In this document: in pieces, positions 45,721 to 54,997 of the stretch
Layout of the letters: the number at the start of each line of letters is the position of its first letter
How positions within the stretch are numbered: the first letter of the stretch is position 1
Translations under genes and position numbers: made by a program
The notes under the pieces: generated by a model
Seen by the model: the letters and a program-made list of their open reading frames with translations, nothing else
Databases searched by the model: none
What the model was told of the DNA's origin: nothing
Assembly: GCF_001753245.1 (NCBI RefSeq)
Contig: NZ_CP017415.1
Span: 3,094,040 to 3,158,039 of the forward strand
Direction: 5' to 3'
Origin: Acidihalobacter yilgarnensis
GTDB lineage: Bacteria; Pseudomonadota; Gammaproteobacteria; DSM-5130; Acidihalobacteraceae
Length of the DNA stretch: 64,000 bases

Positions 45721-47157
45721 TCAGAGTAGCGCGCCGAGCAGTCCAGCCGTGTTGTAGTAAAGTCGGCGCGGCCAGGACAGGCGCAACCAACGCGCGGGGT
45801 CGACGGCGCCTGCATCCACCATGTAACGTCCCTGTAGCGCACGCAGCTCCTGCGTGAAGGGCTCGCTATAGACAATCACCGACACCTCGAAATTGATCTC
45901 AAAACTGCGCCGATCGAGATTCGCCGAACCCAGAATACTCAGGCGGCCGTCCACCGTCAGCGTCTTGGCGTGCAACAGGCCGCGCCGGTATTCGAGAATC
46001 TCCACACCGCTTTCGAGCAAATCGGCGTAGAAACTGCGGCTGGCCGCCGCCACCATGCGCGAATCGTTGCGGGCCGGCACTACCAAGCGCATGCGCGTGC
46101 CGCAGCGGGCGGTGGCGTGAATCGAGGCGATGGTCCCCTCATCGGGCACGAGATAGGGCGAAGTGATCACGACCTCTTCGCGCGCCAGATGCAAGGCGGC
46201 CTGCTGCACTTGGCGCATGGCATAGTTGTACGACATCGGCCCGGTGCCGATGATCTGGGCATCGATACCACCCAGCTCCGGCTCGGGGCGGATGCTCAGC
46301 ACCTCGCCCAGCCACTCGCGGCTATCGAGGAACCAGTCCTCGACGAACAGGCGCTGCAGATCCCAGGCGACCGGGCCTCGAATACGTACCGAGGCATCCA
46401 CCCAAGGCGCGTAGCGCGCCTTGGGTGCAAAGGCCGCGTCGGCGATGTTCTGACTGCCGGCATAAGCGATCACACCGTCGATCACCGCCAGCTTGCGATG
46501 ATTGCGGATGTCCATACGTGCCAGCAGCGCGCGTAACGGGCTGACCGGCAACGAGGCCACCACCTCGACGCCCGCCTGGTCCAGATGGCGTCTGAGCGGC
46601 GAAGCCAGAAACGCCTTGGAACCGATGGCATCCACCAGCAGACGGCAGGGCACTCCGCGACGGGCCGCGCGGATCAGTGCCTCGGCTACGGCATGCCCGG
46701 AAGCATCCGGGAGATAGATGTACGAGAGCAAATGGCAGTGCAGATGAGCCGTGTCGATATCGCCAACCAAGGCATCAATCAGGGCAGCCGAATCGCTGAT
46801 CAAGCGGATCTGATTGCCCCTGCGGGCACGCGTCCCCCCCACCGATTGCGCCAGTGCCGCAATCGGCGCGTAATCCGGCGCCAACGCAGCGGGATGGTCT
46901 TCGTGGGGCACGCCCAACACCTCGCGTTGGTGTTCGCGCAGCATGGTGTGCAGACGCAGACGTCGCCGCCCAAGGCGTACCTCGCCCACCATCAGGTAAA
47001 GCAGCGGCCCGGCCACCGGCACCAGCATGACGACCACGATCCAGGCCAGTCGAGCGCTGGGCTGACCGTTGCGCCGCACCAAAATCCGGATGACGACGAT
47101 CAGCCGGATCAGCAGCTCCCCGGCAACAGCCAATGAGGTGATGGGTTCTCCGAACAT
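45721..47157 (-). CDS. cls: Cardiolipin synthase
   Basis: A phospholipase-D-superfamily enzyme that joins phosphatidyl groups to make cardiolipin in the inner membrane. Two N-terminal helices (about residues 8-28 and 38-58) anchor it. The two HKD motifs are HRKLAVIDGVIAYAGSQN (near residue 219) and HAKTLTVDGRLSILGSANLD (near 400). I chose the ATG at 47157 (MFGEPITSL) over the frame start at 47202, because it places the first helix normally and gives 478 residues, a typical length. Cardiolipin content matters in acid and salt stress and for respiratory complexes. Confidence 0.93.
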   Translation of the reverse strand: MFGEPITSLAVAGELLIRLIVVIRILVRRNGQPSARLAWIVVVMLVPVAGPLLYLMVGEVRLGRRRLRLHTMLREHQREVLGVPHEDHPAALAPDYAPIAALAQSVGGTRARRGNQIRLISDSAALIDALVGDIDTAHLHCHLLSYIYLPDASGHAVAEALIRAARRGVPCRLLVDAIGSKAFLASPLRRHLDQAGVEVVASLPVSPLRALLARMDIRNHRKLAVIDGVIAYAGSQNIADAAFAPKARYAPWVDASVRIRGPVAWDLQRLFVEDWFLDSREWLGEVLSIRPEPELGGIDAQIIGTGPMSYNYAMRQVQQAALHLAREEVVITSPYLVPDEGTIASIHATARCGTRMRLVVPARNDSRMVAAASRSFYADLLESGVEILEYRRGLLHAKTLTVDGRLSILGSANLDRRSFEINFEVSVIVYSEPFTQELRALQGRYMVDAGAVDPARWLRLSWPRRLYYNTAGLLGALL

Positions 47158-47320
47158 GGCCGGAGTGTGCCAGAGCGAGCGCCGGCACAATAGCCCGCGC
47201 ACAGAACTACCCGAGACAGGAACACTCTAAAACCGTGTGCGGCCACTTCCCGACACACGATACGCTGTGGGATGATGGGCGCGTCACCCGACGTGACCGG
47301 CCGTTGCCGGCGAGGATCGC

Positions 47321-47854
47321 ATGATCAGACGTCTCTGGATGGCACTACCCGCACTGCTCCTGGGCGGCTGCGCCGTCAACCCCGTTGCCCCTGCCGGACC
47401 CTATGCCGCCGTATCGCCAGAGATGGCCGCGGCGGGCACCGCTACCGGCAGCCGCGTGCGCTGGGGCGGTATTCTCGTGGATACGCGCCCCGAAACCGCG
47501 CGCACCTGCTTCGAGGTCCTGGCTCTGCCGCTGGACAGCGAAGGCGAACCGTTGCGCGAACGCACCGTTAGCGAGGGCCGCTTCATCGCCTGCTCCCCTG
47601 GTTTCTATGACCCCGCACTGTATGCCAAGGGGCGCGAGATTACCGTTGCGGGCGACATCGTCAAGGTCGAGACGCATCGCATCGGTGGCTACGACTACCG
47701 TTTCCCGGTGTTGCAGGCGGGCGCCCCGCATCTATGGCCCAGATTCCGCAACGTGCGTTACGTACCTGGAGGGCCTTGCTGGAACAACCCTTTCTGTAGC
47801 CCCTGGGGCTGGCCTGGGCCCTATCCCTATTACTCACCGTGGTGGCGGCGCTGA
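47321..47854 (+). CDS. Slp-family outer-membrane lipoprotein
   Basis: A 177-residue lipoprotein of the Slp (starvation-inducible) family. The lipobox LLLGGC lies at residues 12-17, so the mature protein begins at Cys17 and should be held in the outer membrane. The core VRWGGILVDTRPETARTCFE is the family's conserved opening, and GRFIACSPGFYDPALYAKGR follows. The C-terminus is unusual: rich in Pro, Trp and Tyr (NPFCSPWGWPGPYPYYSP). In E. coli Slp supports acid and starvation resistance. The next gene overlaps by TGATG and is a paralogue. Confidence 0.85.
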   Translation: MIRRLWMALPALLLGGCAVNPVAPAGPYAAVSPEMAAAGTATGSRVRWGGILVDTRPETARTCFEVLALPLDSEGEPLRERTVSEGRFIACSPGFYDPALYAKGREITVAGDIVKVETHRIGGYDYRFPVLQAGAPHLWPRFRNVRYVPGGPCWNNPFCSPWGWPGPYPYYSPWWRR

Positions 47855-48393
47855 TGCCCACAGTCTTCGCCAAACCCATGCGTTACCGGGTAGGCCTGCA
47901 AGCGCTCGCAGGTGTCGGCTTCGCGCTCGTGCTCGGCGGCTGCGCGACAACGCCGCCTTTCGCGCCCACCCTCACGCAACAAGCACAAACGGCACCCGCA
48001 CCTCAGGCGGTCTCCCGCAACGCCCGCGCACCCGCAACGCCGGTGGCCTGGGGTGGGACCATCGTGAAGATCGACAACGAGGCGCATGCCACCCTCATCA
48101 CGGTGCTCGCCTATCCGTTGAATGACGCCCTGCGTCCGAAACTGCACGAATCGACCCTCGGGCGCTTCATCGTCCGCGAGGCCGGTTTTTTGGAACCGCT
48201 GATCTACGCCCCTGGGCGCGAGCTAACCGTCATCGGTCATGTCAGCGCCTTCAAGCCAGGGGAAATCGGTCAGCAACCCTACAATTATCCGGTCGTGACT
48301 GCGCAGGCGATGCACCTGTGGCCCATCGAACCGATACGAACCGCCCCCCGGTTCCAGTTCGGCATCGGGATCGGAATCGGTTCTCGTTTCTAG
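47854..48393 (+). CDS. Slp-family outer-membrane lipoprotein (second copy)
   Basis: A 179-residue Slp-family lipoprotein, paralogous to the preceding gene. The lipobox is LVLGGC, and the core VAWGGTIVKIDNEAHATLIT matches the opening of its neighbour. GRFIVREAGFLEPLIYAPGR aligns with GRFIACSPGFYDPALYAKGR in the first copy. The ATG at 47854 overlaps the previous stop (TGATG), which suggests coupling. An ATG at 47878 (MRYRVGLQALAGVG) would give a cleaner signal peptide and is a real alternative. The C-terminus ends in a short Gly/Ile repeat, FGIGIGIGSRF. Confidence 0.85.
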   Translation: MPTVFAKPMRYRVGLQALAGVGFALVLGGCATTPPFAPTLTQQAQTAPAPQAVSRNARAPATPVAWGGTIVKIDNEAHATLITVLAYPLNDALRPKLHESTLGRFIVREAGFLEPLIYAPGRELTVIGHVSAFKPGEIGQQPYNYPVVTAQAMHLWPIEPIRTAPRFQFGIGIGIGSRF

Positions 48394-48435
48394 CGCCTGC
48401 CCGGCGCGGCATAATGTCCGCGCCGGACTTCGCGC

Positions 48436-50613
48436 TCAGGCTACGGGTTCGAGCTTGGCATAACTGAGCACCAGCCACTTGCTGCCGTGCGCATTGAAAT
48501 TGACCTCGACCCGCGCCTGCGGACCCTGCCCCTCACAGTCGAGCACCACGCCCTCTCCGAACTTGGCGTGTGTGACTCGCTGGCCAATGCTCAAACCACC
48601 CACGCCGACGCGCCCACGCACCGGAGTCGCTACCGGGCGCGGCGTAAAAGTCGGCGCGTGCGCACGCACGCGAGGGCGCACTTCCTCGATCAGCGCGACG
48701 GGAATCTCGCCGATAAAACGCGAGGGTGGATTGTAGGTCTGCTGCCCGTGAAGCCGACGCGTCTCTGCAGCGGTCAGTACGAGGCGGCTGCGTGCGCGGG
48801 TGATACCTACGTAGCACAGGCGCCGTTCCTCCTCCAGGCGGCCGGGTTCCTCGATGGACATGCGGTGCGGGAACAGCCCTTCCTCCATGCCGGCGAGGAA
48901 CACCAGCGGAAACTCCAGACCCTTGGCGCTGTGCAAGGTCATCAGTTGCACGCAATCCTCCCAACTGTCCCCCTGCCCTTCACCCGCCTCCAGCGCCGCG
49001 TGCGACAAAAAGGCAATCAACGGCGTCATGTCGGCGTGCTGCTCGGGGTCCGGCGCGAAACCACGCGCCGCGTTGACCAATTCGTCGAGGTTTTCTACGC
49101 GCGCCTCGGCGCGCTCGCTCTTGTCGGCTGCAAAATGCGCGCGCAACCCGCTGGCGCCAATAACGTGCTCGACCTGTTGGTAGAGTTCCAGATCGGCGCA
49201 GGCTTCACCCATACCATCGACCATATCCAGAAAACCGATGATCGCGCGCGCCGCTCGCGCGGCCATGCCTGATTCGGCCACCAACGCTCGGGCCGCCTCC
49301 CAGAGTGCGCAACCCTGCATCCGGGCTCGATCACGGATTGCCTGCAGGCTGCGCTCACCGATACCGCGGGTCGGTTGATTGACCACGCGCTCGAAGGAGG
49401 TATCGTCATGACGGTTGGCCAGGAGGCGCAGATAAGCCAGTGCGTCCTTGATCTCGGCGCGCTCGAAGAAGCGCAGCCCGCCATACACGCGGTAAGGCAT
49501 CCCGCGGGCGATCAGCGCCTCTTCCAATACGCGAGACTGCGCATTCGAGCGGTAGAGCACGGCGACTTCGTCCCGACGATGTCCCTGCGCCGCCCAGTCG
49601 GCGACCTGATCGACCACGTAGCGCGCTTCGTCAAGGTCGTTATAGGCCAGGTACAGCTGCACCGGATCGCCCTTGGCGCCATCCGCCCAGAGCTGCTTGC
49701 CCAAACGCCCGGTATTGTTCGCAATGACCGCGTTGGCTGCATCGAGGATCGTCTGGGTGGAACGGTAGTTCTGCTCCAGGCGCACCGTCTGGGTGCCGGG
49801 AAAATCACGCGCGAACTGCTGAATGTGCTCGATACGGGCGCCACGCCATCCGTAGATCGACTGGTCGTCATCGCCTACCGCAAACACCGGATTGCGCGCG
49901 CCCGCCAGTATTCGCAGCCAGGCATACTGCAGTGCGTTGGTGTCCTGGAACTCGTCCACCAGGAGATGGCGGAAGCGCTGCTGATAGTGCCGCTGCAGGG
50001 CTTCGTTATCGCGGATCAACTCCAGGGCTCGCAGCAGCAACTCGGCGAAATCCACCACGCCAGCCTGACGGCAAGCCGCCTCGTAGGCACTGTACAAGCG
50101 CACGAACTGCGCCTGGGTCGGGTCTCCGGTATCGTCCAGATGTTGCGGACGCAAACCCTCGTCCTTACGGCCATTGATGAACCACTGCACCTGCTTGGGC
50201 GGCCAGTGCGCCTCGTCCAGATTCAGCCCACGCAAGACGCGTTTGACCAAACGCAGTTGGTCTTCGTTATCGAGAATCTGAAAGCCTTGCGGCAGACCGG
50301 CTTCACGCCAATGCGCTCGCAACAGACGGTGGGCAAGACCGTGGAAGGTGCCGATCCACATGCCACCCGCGGGCACGCCCATCAGCGCCTCGATACGCCC
50401 GCGCATCTCGTGCGCCGCCTTGTTGGTAAAGGTCACCGCCAGCAGGCTATAGGGCGAAATGCTTTCAACGCGGATCAGCCAGGCAATGCGGTGGGTCAAT
50501 ACGCGGGTCTTGCCGCTGCCAGCGCCGGCGAGCACCAGCACCGGCCCAGATGGCGCGCTGACAGCCTCGCGCTGGGCATCGTTAAGTCCGGAAAGTAAAT
50601 CGGTAACATCCAT
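48436..50613 (-). CDS. uvrD: DNA helicase II (UvrD)
   Basis: A 725-residue superfamily 1A 3'-5' helicase for nucleotide excision and mismatch repair. It starts MDVTDLLSGLNDAQREAV, as in E. coli UvrD. The Walker A is LAGAGSGKTRVLTHRIAWL, the DExx motif is LVDEFQDTNALQYAWLRIL, and the later motif is LMTLHSAKGLEFPLVFLAGM. The C-terminal Tudor-like tail (VGGLSIGQRVTHAKFGEG) is present. The open frame extends to 50769, but the ATG at 50613 matches the family start. Confidence 0.96.
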   Translation of the reverse strand: MDVTDLLSGLNDAQREAVSAPSGPVLVLAGAGSGKTRVLTHRIAWLIRVESISPYSLLAVTFTNKAAHEMRGRIEALMGVPAGGMWIGTFHGLAHRLLRAHWREAGLPQGFQILDNEDQLRLVKRVLRGLNLDEAHWPPKQVQWFINGRKDEGLRPQHLDDTGDPTQAQFVRLYSAYEAACRQAGVVDFAELLLRALELIRDNEALQRHYQQRFRHLLVDEFQDTNALQYAWLRILAGARNPVFAVGDDDQSIYGWRGARIEHIQQFARDFPGTQTVRLEQNYRSTQTILDAANAVIANNTGRLGKQLWADGAKGDPVQLYLAYNDLDEARYVVDQVADWAAQGHRRDEVAVLYRSNAQSRVLEEALIARGMPYRVYGGLRFFERAEIKDALAYLRLLANRHDDTSFERVVNQPTRGIGERSLQAIRDRARMQGCALWEAARALVAESGMAARAARAIIGFLDMVDGMGEACADLELYQQVEHVIGASGLRAHFAADKSERAEARVENLDELVNAARGFAPDPEQHADMTPLIAFLSHAALEAGEGQGDSWEDCVQLMTLHSAKGLEFPLVFLAGMEEGLFPHRMSIEEPGRLEEERRLCYVGITRARSRLVLTAAETRRLHGQQTYNPPSRFIGEIPVALIEEVRPRVRAHAPTFTPRPVATPVRGRVGVGGLSIGQRVTHAKFGEGVVLDCEGQGPQARVEVNFNAHGSKWLVLSYAKLEPVA

Positions 50614-50674
50614 CCGCGCGAGTCTATCAGATGGCCGTCCATCGCCGTCGCGCCCGGCACGTGCAATGCGCGAT

Positions 50675-52306
50675 TCAGATGCGGAATCGCCCGACCAACC
50701 GCTGTAACTGGCTCGCCAACCCCTTGAGTTCCTCCCCCGCACTGGCCGTCTGCTGAGCACCCTCGGCACTAATTTCGGCGACTTCGTTGATGGTCAGCAC
50801 GTTACGGTTGATCTCCTCTGCAACGTGACTTTGCTCTTCCGCGGCACTTGCGATCTGTAGATTCATGTCGTTGATTCGGGTAACTGCGCCGGTAATCGCG
50901 CCCAACGACGCGCCGGCGCGCGCAGCCTGATCGACGCTCAATTCGGCACGCGCCTGACCACCTTCCATCGCAGTCACCGCATCACGAGCCCCAGCTTGCA
51001 AGCGCTCGATCATGCCCTGGATTTCCTCAGTAGATTGCTGGGTACGGCTGGCCAACGTACGTACCTCGTCGGCCACGACGGCGAAGCCTCGCCCTTGCTC
51101 GCCTGCCCGTGCCGCCTCGATGGCCGCATTGAGGGCCAGTAAATTGGTCTGCTCGGCAATCCCGCGGATCACATCCAGAACAGTGCCGATCTGCACGCTG
51201 TCTGCCTCCAGCTTCTTGATCACGCCACCAGCCTTTTCCACCTCGCTAGCCAGGGTGTTGATGACCTCCACCGTACGCTGGACCTCAGCCTGTCCCGCGC
51301 CGGCTTCCCGGCTTGCCTCATGAGTCGCGTCGGCCGCTTCACTGGCGTGACGCGCCACCACCTGTACGGTCGTGGTCATCTCATTCATGGCGGTTGCCAC
51401 CTGTTCGGTCTCGCGCTGCTGACGCTGCACGCCTTCATAGGTCATCCGAGTGATCCCCGACATGCGCTCGGAGGCGCCCGCAATCTGTTGGCTTGAGGTC
51501 GCCACCTCGGCGACCAATGCCTGCACCTTACCGACGAAGCGGTTGAACGATGCCGCCAGCTGGGCCACTTCGTCACGCCCGCCGATGTCCTCTGGCAATC
51601 GTCGAGTAAGATCGCCCTCCCCCTCTGCGATGTCCGAAAGCGCGCGGGTGGCTGCACGCAGGCCACGCGTGATCGATCGCCCCAGGAGTACCGAAAGCAG
51701 AAGTCCGACCACCGCTGCCACGAGACCGATCAAGGCCCCCAGGCGAAAGCTGGCATCCACCTGCGCAATCACGCCGTCGCGGGTTTGTCCAAAACTGGCC
51801 TGTTCGCGCTTCATAAGATTCTGTAAGGCAATGCGGATGGGTCGCCAGGTCTTGGTTTCCTGCTGGACCAGGAGGTCGCGCGCCTCGCTCGTCTTGCCGG
51901 CCTCGACCAAGTCGATCACCCTTAGCTTAAGCGCGCTATTGACCTGCCAACTCTTTGCCACCTCTCGTAAATCCGCGAGCGCCCTCGGATTGCCTCGATA
52001 AGCTCCCTCTGCGCGGGCAAGCGCGGCATTAAAACGTGCGATTGCCGTCTCGGTAACCTTGCGCGCCGGCTTGAGATCCGGCTCGAACACCTTGTTGCGC
52101 GTCGAAATGCCCGACAGCAGACCTGCACCGTACATCACCTGTAACGTATTCAAACGCGTCTGGTCATGCTCGATGAAATTGACGAACGCGTCGCGTATGT
52201 CGCGGATTCCCAATAACGAGACGGCCAATGCGACCGACATCAGGACAATGGCAAGTCCAGTGGCGGAAATGATTTTGGACTGAATGGTCAGACGATTCAG
52301 CAGCAT
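50675..52306 (-). CDS. Methyl-accepting chemotaxis protein
   Basis: A 543-residue transmembrane chemoreceptor. Helix 1 lies at about residues 11-33. A periplasmic four-helix sensor of about 150 residues follows, with helix 2 near 192-214, a HAMP domain ([20 protein letters not shown]) and the signalling hairpin. The tip is [38 protein letters not shown]. No C-terminal NWETF-like pentapeptide is present. The ligand is unknown. I chose the ATG at 52306 for its very strong Shine-Dalgarno GAGGGGGAGAC directly upstream. That site matches the C-rich loop of sRNA units 1 and 5, so post-transcriptional control is predicted. No che genes are nearby. Confidence 0.93.
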   Translation of the reverse strand: MLLNRLTIQSKIISATGLAIVLMSVALAVSLLGIRDIRDAFVNFIEHDQTRLNTLQVMYGAGLLSGISTRNKVFEPDLKPARKVTETAIARFNAALARAEGAYRGNPRALADLREVAKSWQVNSALKLRVIDLVEAGKTSEARDLLVQQETKTWRPIRIALQNLMKREQASFGQTRDGVIAQVDASFRLGALIGLVAAVVGLLLSVLLGRSITRGLRAATRALSDIAEGEGDLTRRLPEDIGGRDEVAQLAASFNRFVGKVQALVAEVATSSQQIAGASERMSGITRMTYEGVQRQQRETEQVATAMNEMTTTVQVVARHASEAADATHEASREAGAGQAEVQRTVEVINTLASEVEKAGGVIKKLEADSVQIGTVLDVIRGIAEQTNLLALNAAIEAARAGEQGRGFAVVADEVRTLASRTQQSTEEIQGMIERLQAGARDAVTAMEGGQARAELSVDQAARAGASLGAITGAVTRINDMNLQIASAAEEQSHVAEEINRNVLTINEVAEISAEGAQQTASAGEELKGLASQLQRLVGRFRI

Positions 52307-52316
52307 GTCTCCCCCT
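52306..52316 (-). promoter_or_regulatory. Chemoreceptor RBS complementary to sRNA loops
   Basis: On the mRNA, AGGGGGAGACA covers the Shine-Dalgarno and the A of the start codon. It is the exact complement of TGTCTCCCCCT in the third hairpin of sRNA units 1 and 5 (11 contiguous pairs, with a possible further G-U pair). Confidence 0.55.
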
Positions 52317-52544
52317 CGCAAGTGCGCCAAGCCCCATATGGTCGCTGTCAGAGATTATCGAGGCCTCGATTTAGAGTAGTCGGCTCGATATAGGTTTTCG
52401 GCACAGCATAGGAACACTTGAGAAAAATACGTGCGCATAGAAAGCGCAACCGTCGCCGAGTGGCGATCCGGGGAGGAGGCAAGAAGCAGGGTGCGGAAGA
52501 CCCGCACCCAGAATCCCGAGGTGCTCGTTTGACCTTACGGGTCG

Positions 52545-53084
52545 TTACAGGCCGCCCCGACGTCGTCCGTTTTGACCGGCGAATACGGGGTTGGCATTGA
52601 ACTGCTGCGCCATAGTGAAAATCAGGTGGCTCGCAAGATACAGCCACACGCCGTAAACCAGATAATGGTGCGCCGTGAGATCCTCCGCGAACAACCGGAC
52701 CGCACCACCTTGATCGAAGACACCGAACAGCACACCGAGAAATCCGGTCAGGCATAACAAGCTCACTGCGATCACGCCAAGGCCCTGGCTCAACTTACTT
52801 CCCCAGCCAATGGATGAAGCGCGCACGCCAGACCACCAGCGCCACTGGAACGCGATCGCCAACACCAGGGTCACGGCCAGCGCATCGTGCATCCACATGT
52901 GATCGAATGGACCCGCGCGAAATACGCTGTTGCCACTCACCAATTCGAGCAAGACACCGACCGCGAGCATGGCGTGTAAACCTTTACTGACACACTCGAA
53001 GCCATGGCACTCGAATTTGAGTCGGCTTCCCTGTTCCGATTCCTTGACTCCAGAATCACCTTCCTGATCATTGATAGGCGACAT
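52545..53084 (-). CDS. Cytochrome b561-like membrane protein of the pet operon
   Basis: A 179-residue membrane protein with four helices (about residues 38-54, 62-82, 97-118 and 135-157). Histidines sit in or near helices: GLHAMLAVGV, DHMWMHDALAV and AHHYLVYGVWLYLASHLIF. This resembles four-helix b-type cytochromes (b561 or thiosulfate/hydrogenase b types), so it may bind two b hemes, but I cannot assign a subfamily. I chose the ATG at 53084 with GGAG upstream; the longer form would use TTG. It overlaps the end of the diheme cytochrome gene by 17 bp, so it is the last gene of the pet operon. Confidence 0.65.
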   Translation of the reverse strand: MSPINDQEGDSGVKESEQGSRLKFECHGFECVSKGLHAMLAVGVLLELVSGNSVFRAGPFDHMWMHDALAVTLVLAIAFQWRWWSGVRASSIGWGSKLSQGLGVIAVSLLCLTGFLGVLFGVFDQGGAVRLFAEDLTAHHYLVYGVWLYLASHLIFTMAQQFNANPVFAGQNGRRRGGL

Positions 53085-53850
53085 ACGCTTCAATCTCCGC
53101 TGTCATCGTCAGTGGGATGTGGCAACTGTGTCGTCGGATTCCCCCCGACAACGTGGGGATGAACGTAGCCAAGGCGAGAATTTCCTGCTTGTCCAGACGG
53201 CCTGCGATGTCCCGCATGATCCCATTGGGGTCGTTCGCACGCGTACCATCATGGAAATAGGTCAGTTGCTCGACGAGATAAGTTTTATCCTGCCCAGCCA
53301 AGCGCGGAAATTCGGGTGGGGTACCTGCACCGGTAGTGCTATGGCAAGCCTCGCAAGCCGGGACATCGGTTAAACGGATACCACCGAAGTAAATCGACTT
53401 GCCAGCGGCCCAGAGTGCCTTCGCCTGGGTATCTGTCGGTACCGGCTTCGCTTTCGGCGGCGGTAGCGAACCGAAAAAGGCAACCAAATCCTTCATTTCC
53501 TGTTGACCATGTATGGTCTTGACCGCATCGATCATCGTGCCCTTGGCGAGTGGATCGTCTCGCTTTTTCGACATGAAATCGTGCAACTGCTTAAGTAGAT
53601 ATTGCGGCCACTGACCTGCCAGATCGGGAAATCCCTGCACGGGCGAAATACCCGCCGCGCCATGGCAAACGATGCACATGGTTTTTGCATCTGTCTTGCC
53701 CAATTCCGGATTACCACCACTGATCACGCCGATCACGCCATTTTTCGGGTCAGCCTGCGCTGGGCCCAATAACGCCAACATGAGGATAGCGGCAAGCGAA
53801 CAAACGGCGGGCGATCGTCCATACGCCCTGAACGCATCCCAATTCATCAT
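53068..53850 (-). CDS. Diheme cytochrome c4-type protein of the pet operon
   Basis: A 260-residue exported diheme cytochrome. The signal peptide runs to about residue 33 (ALLGPAQA), and the heme sites are Cys59-Cys62-His63 (CIVCH) and Cys166-Cys169-His170 (CEACH). The FPDLAGQWPQYLLKQL and FPRLAGQDKTYLVEQL repeats mark the c4 family. It is longer than usual, with an N-terminal extension and a C-terminal tail. In Acidithiobacillus ferrooxidans both pet operons carry a c4-type cytochrome (cycA), so it is the likely electron partner of this complex. It overlaps its upstream neighbour by 4 bp. Confidence 0.9.
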   Translation of the reverse strand: MMNWDAFRAYGRSPAVCSLAAILMLALLGPAQADPKNGVIGVISGGNPELGKTDAKTMCIVCHGAAGISPVQGFPDLAGQWPQYLLKQLHDFMSKKRDDPLAKGTMIDAVKTIHGQQEMKDLVAFFGSLPPPKAKPVPTDTQAKALWAAGKSIYFGGIRLTDVPACEACHSTTGAGTPPEFPRLAGQDKTYLVEQLTYFHDGTRANDPNGIMRDIAGRLDKQEILALATFIPTLSGGIRRHSCHIPLTMTAEIEAYVAYQ

Positions 53851-54197
53851 TTGTCGCTCCTGAGAATTTCACGGATGAAAAGAAAAATGTAATAGAACGT
53901 CAGCGAAACCAGCAACACCACGAGCGGCGCCGTCAGTGGATACATTTCCTTGAAATTCGGTGCTGTCACGAAAAACCCAGCGCTCATCGCCGATAGCAGT
54001 AACGCCCTGCGTTCCGCTCGCTCGGCTATGCGGTAAGTCATGCTCAAGGCCAGCATGACCAACGCGAATAAAACCAAATTCACGATGCCGGGAATTCCCA
54101 GGTCGAGCACCAGCGGCATACCGAAGACAATGGCCCAGAGGCCACTCTTGTAGGAATTTCCGGATGCGGCATTCGTCAAACTAGGTTCCATGTCCAT
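53847..54197 (-). CDS. Small membrane protein of the pet operon, unknown
   Basis: A 116-residue protein with three probable membrane helices: about 20-36 (GLWAIVFGMPLVLDLGI), 38-54 and 88-108 (LTAPLVVLLVSLTFYYIFLF). It has no heme motif and no family I recognise. It lies between cytochrome c1 (60 bp upstream) and the c4-type gene (4-bp overlap), so it is almost certainly co-expressed. It may be an accessory subunit of the Rieske/cytochrome b complex, but that is inference from position only. Confidence 0.6.
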   Translation of the reverse strand: MDMEPSLTNAASGNSYKSGLWAIVFGMPLVLDLGIPGIVNLVLFALVMLALSMTYRIAERAERRALLLSAMSAGFFVTAPNFKEMYPLTAPLVVLLVSLTFYYIFLFIREILRSDK

Positions 54198-54257
54198 TCC
54201 TCGTCCGTTCTGTTCATGCAGGTAACGTCAACCCTTGGCAGTTACCCGATCCTGCGA

Positions 54258-54944
54258 TTAGAGAATCGCGATAATGAAACCCACCACGGTCGCCAATCCG
54301 AACCCACCCACCACGTAAGGGCCGATCCGGTGGCGCTCGAGCACTGAGGGGTCGCTGGCATAGCGTAGGAAAGCAACGATATCGACCACCATGGTTTTGT
54401 ATTGCGCCGGCGTCATCGAACCCTTGCGGTAAAGCTGCCCATCCTTGAGATACTGACCGCCGTACGCAGCTAAAACATTGGGCATGGCTACGCTCGGAAA
54501 CACATGGTTGTTCCAACCTGTCGGGCGACTGTTATCCAGGTAAAAACTGGTTAGATACGTATAGATAAAATCAGGCCCCAGATAACGTTCGATCTGCGAC
54601 AAATCCGGTGGTGGCTTGCCGAAGAATTTTTGCGCTTCCTTCTCCGTCATGGTGACGGTCATGCCACCATGAATGTTCGCGCCATCAGGACGCATCACAA
54701 ATTTATCCAGTTCCTTTTGAGTCATCCCCAAGCCAGTCATCAGATTCATATAACGCAGATGTTCCACGCTATGGCAGGAGAAGCAGTTTTGACCGAAATA
54801 TTCGGCGCCGCGAATCACGGTCTCCTTGTTCATGGTGTAGTGCGGCATGCGCAGTACGGGAGCAGCTTCCGCTTCACACGCACTCGTCGACAGCATCCCT
54901 AGCATCAGGATCAGGATCGTTGCCATGCGGATTTGTATTGCCAT
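54258..54944 (-). CDS. petC: Cytochrome c1
   Basis: A 228-residue membrane-anchored cytochrome c1. The signal peptide runs to about residue 27. The heme site is Cys54-Cys57-His58 (CFSCHSVEHLRYMNL) and the axial Met is Met154 in HVFPSVAMPNVL, both diagnostic for c1. A C-terminal helix (VVGGFGLATVVGFIIAIL) anchors it, and the length is normal. A bc1-type c1 is thus combined with a split, b6-type cytochrome b, a mixed architecture. It starts about 50 bp after the fusion gene. Confidence 0.94.
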   Translation of the reverse strand: MAIQIRMATILILMLGMLSTSACEAEAAPVLRMPHYTMNKETVIRGAEYFGQNCFSCHSVEHLRYMNLMTGLGMTQKELDKFVMRPDGANIHGGMTVTMTEKEAQKFFGKPPPDLSQIERYLGPDFIYTYLTSFYLDNSRPTGWNNHVFPSVAMPNVLAAYGGQYLKDGQLYRKGSMTPAQYKTMVVDIVAFLRYASDPSVLERHRIGPYVVGGFGLATVVGFIIAIL

Positions 54945-54997
54945 TTCAGTTCACTCCGATTGGATGGGATGCCTGGTGCATCGTCGTCTTCATGCGA

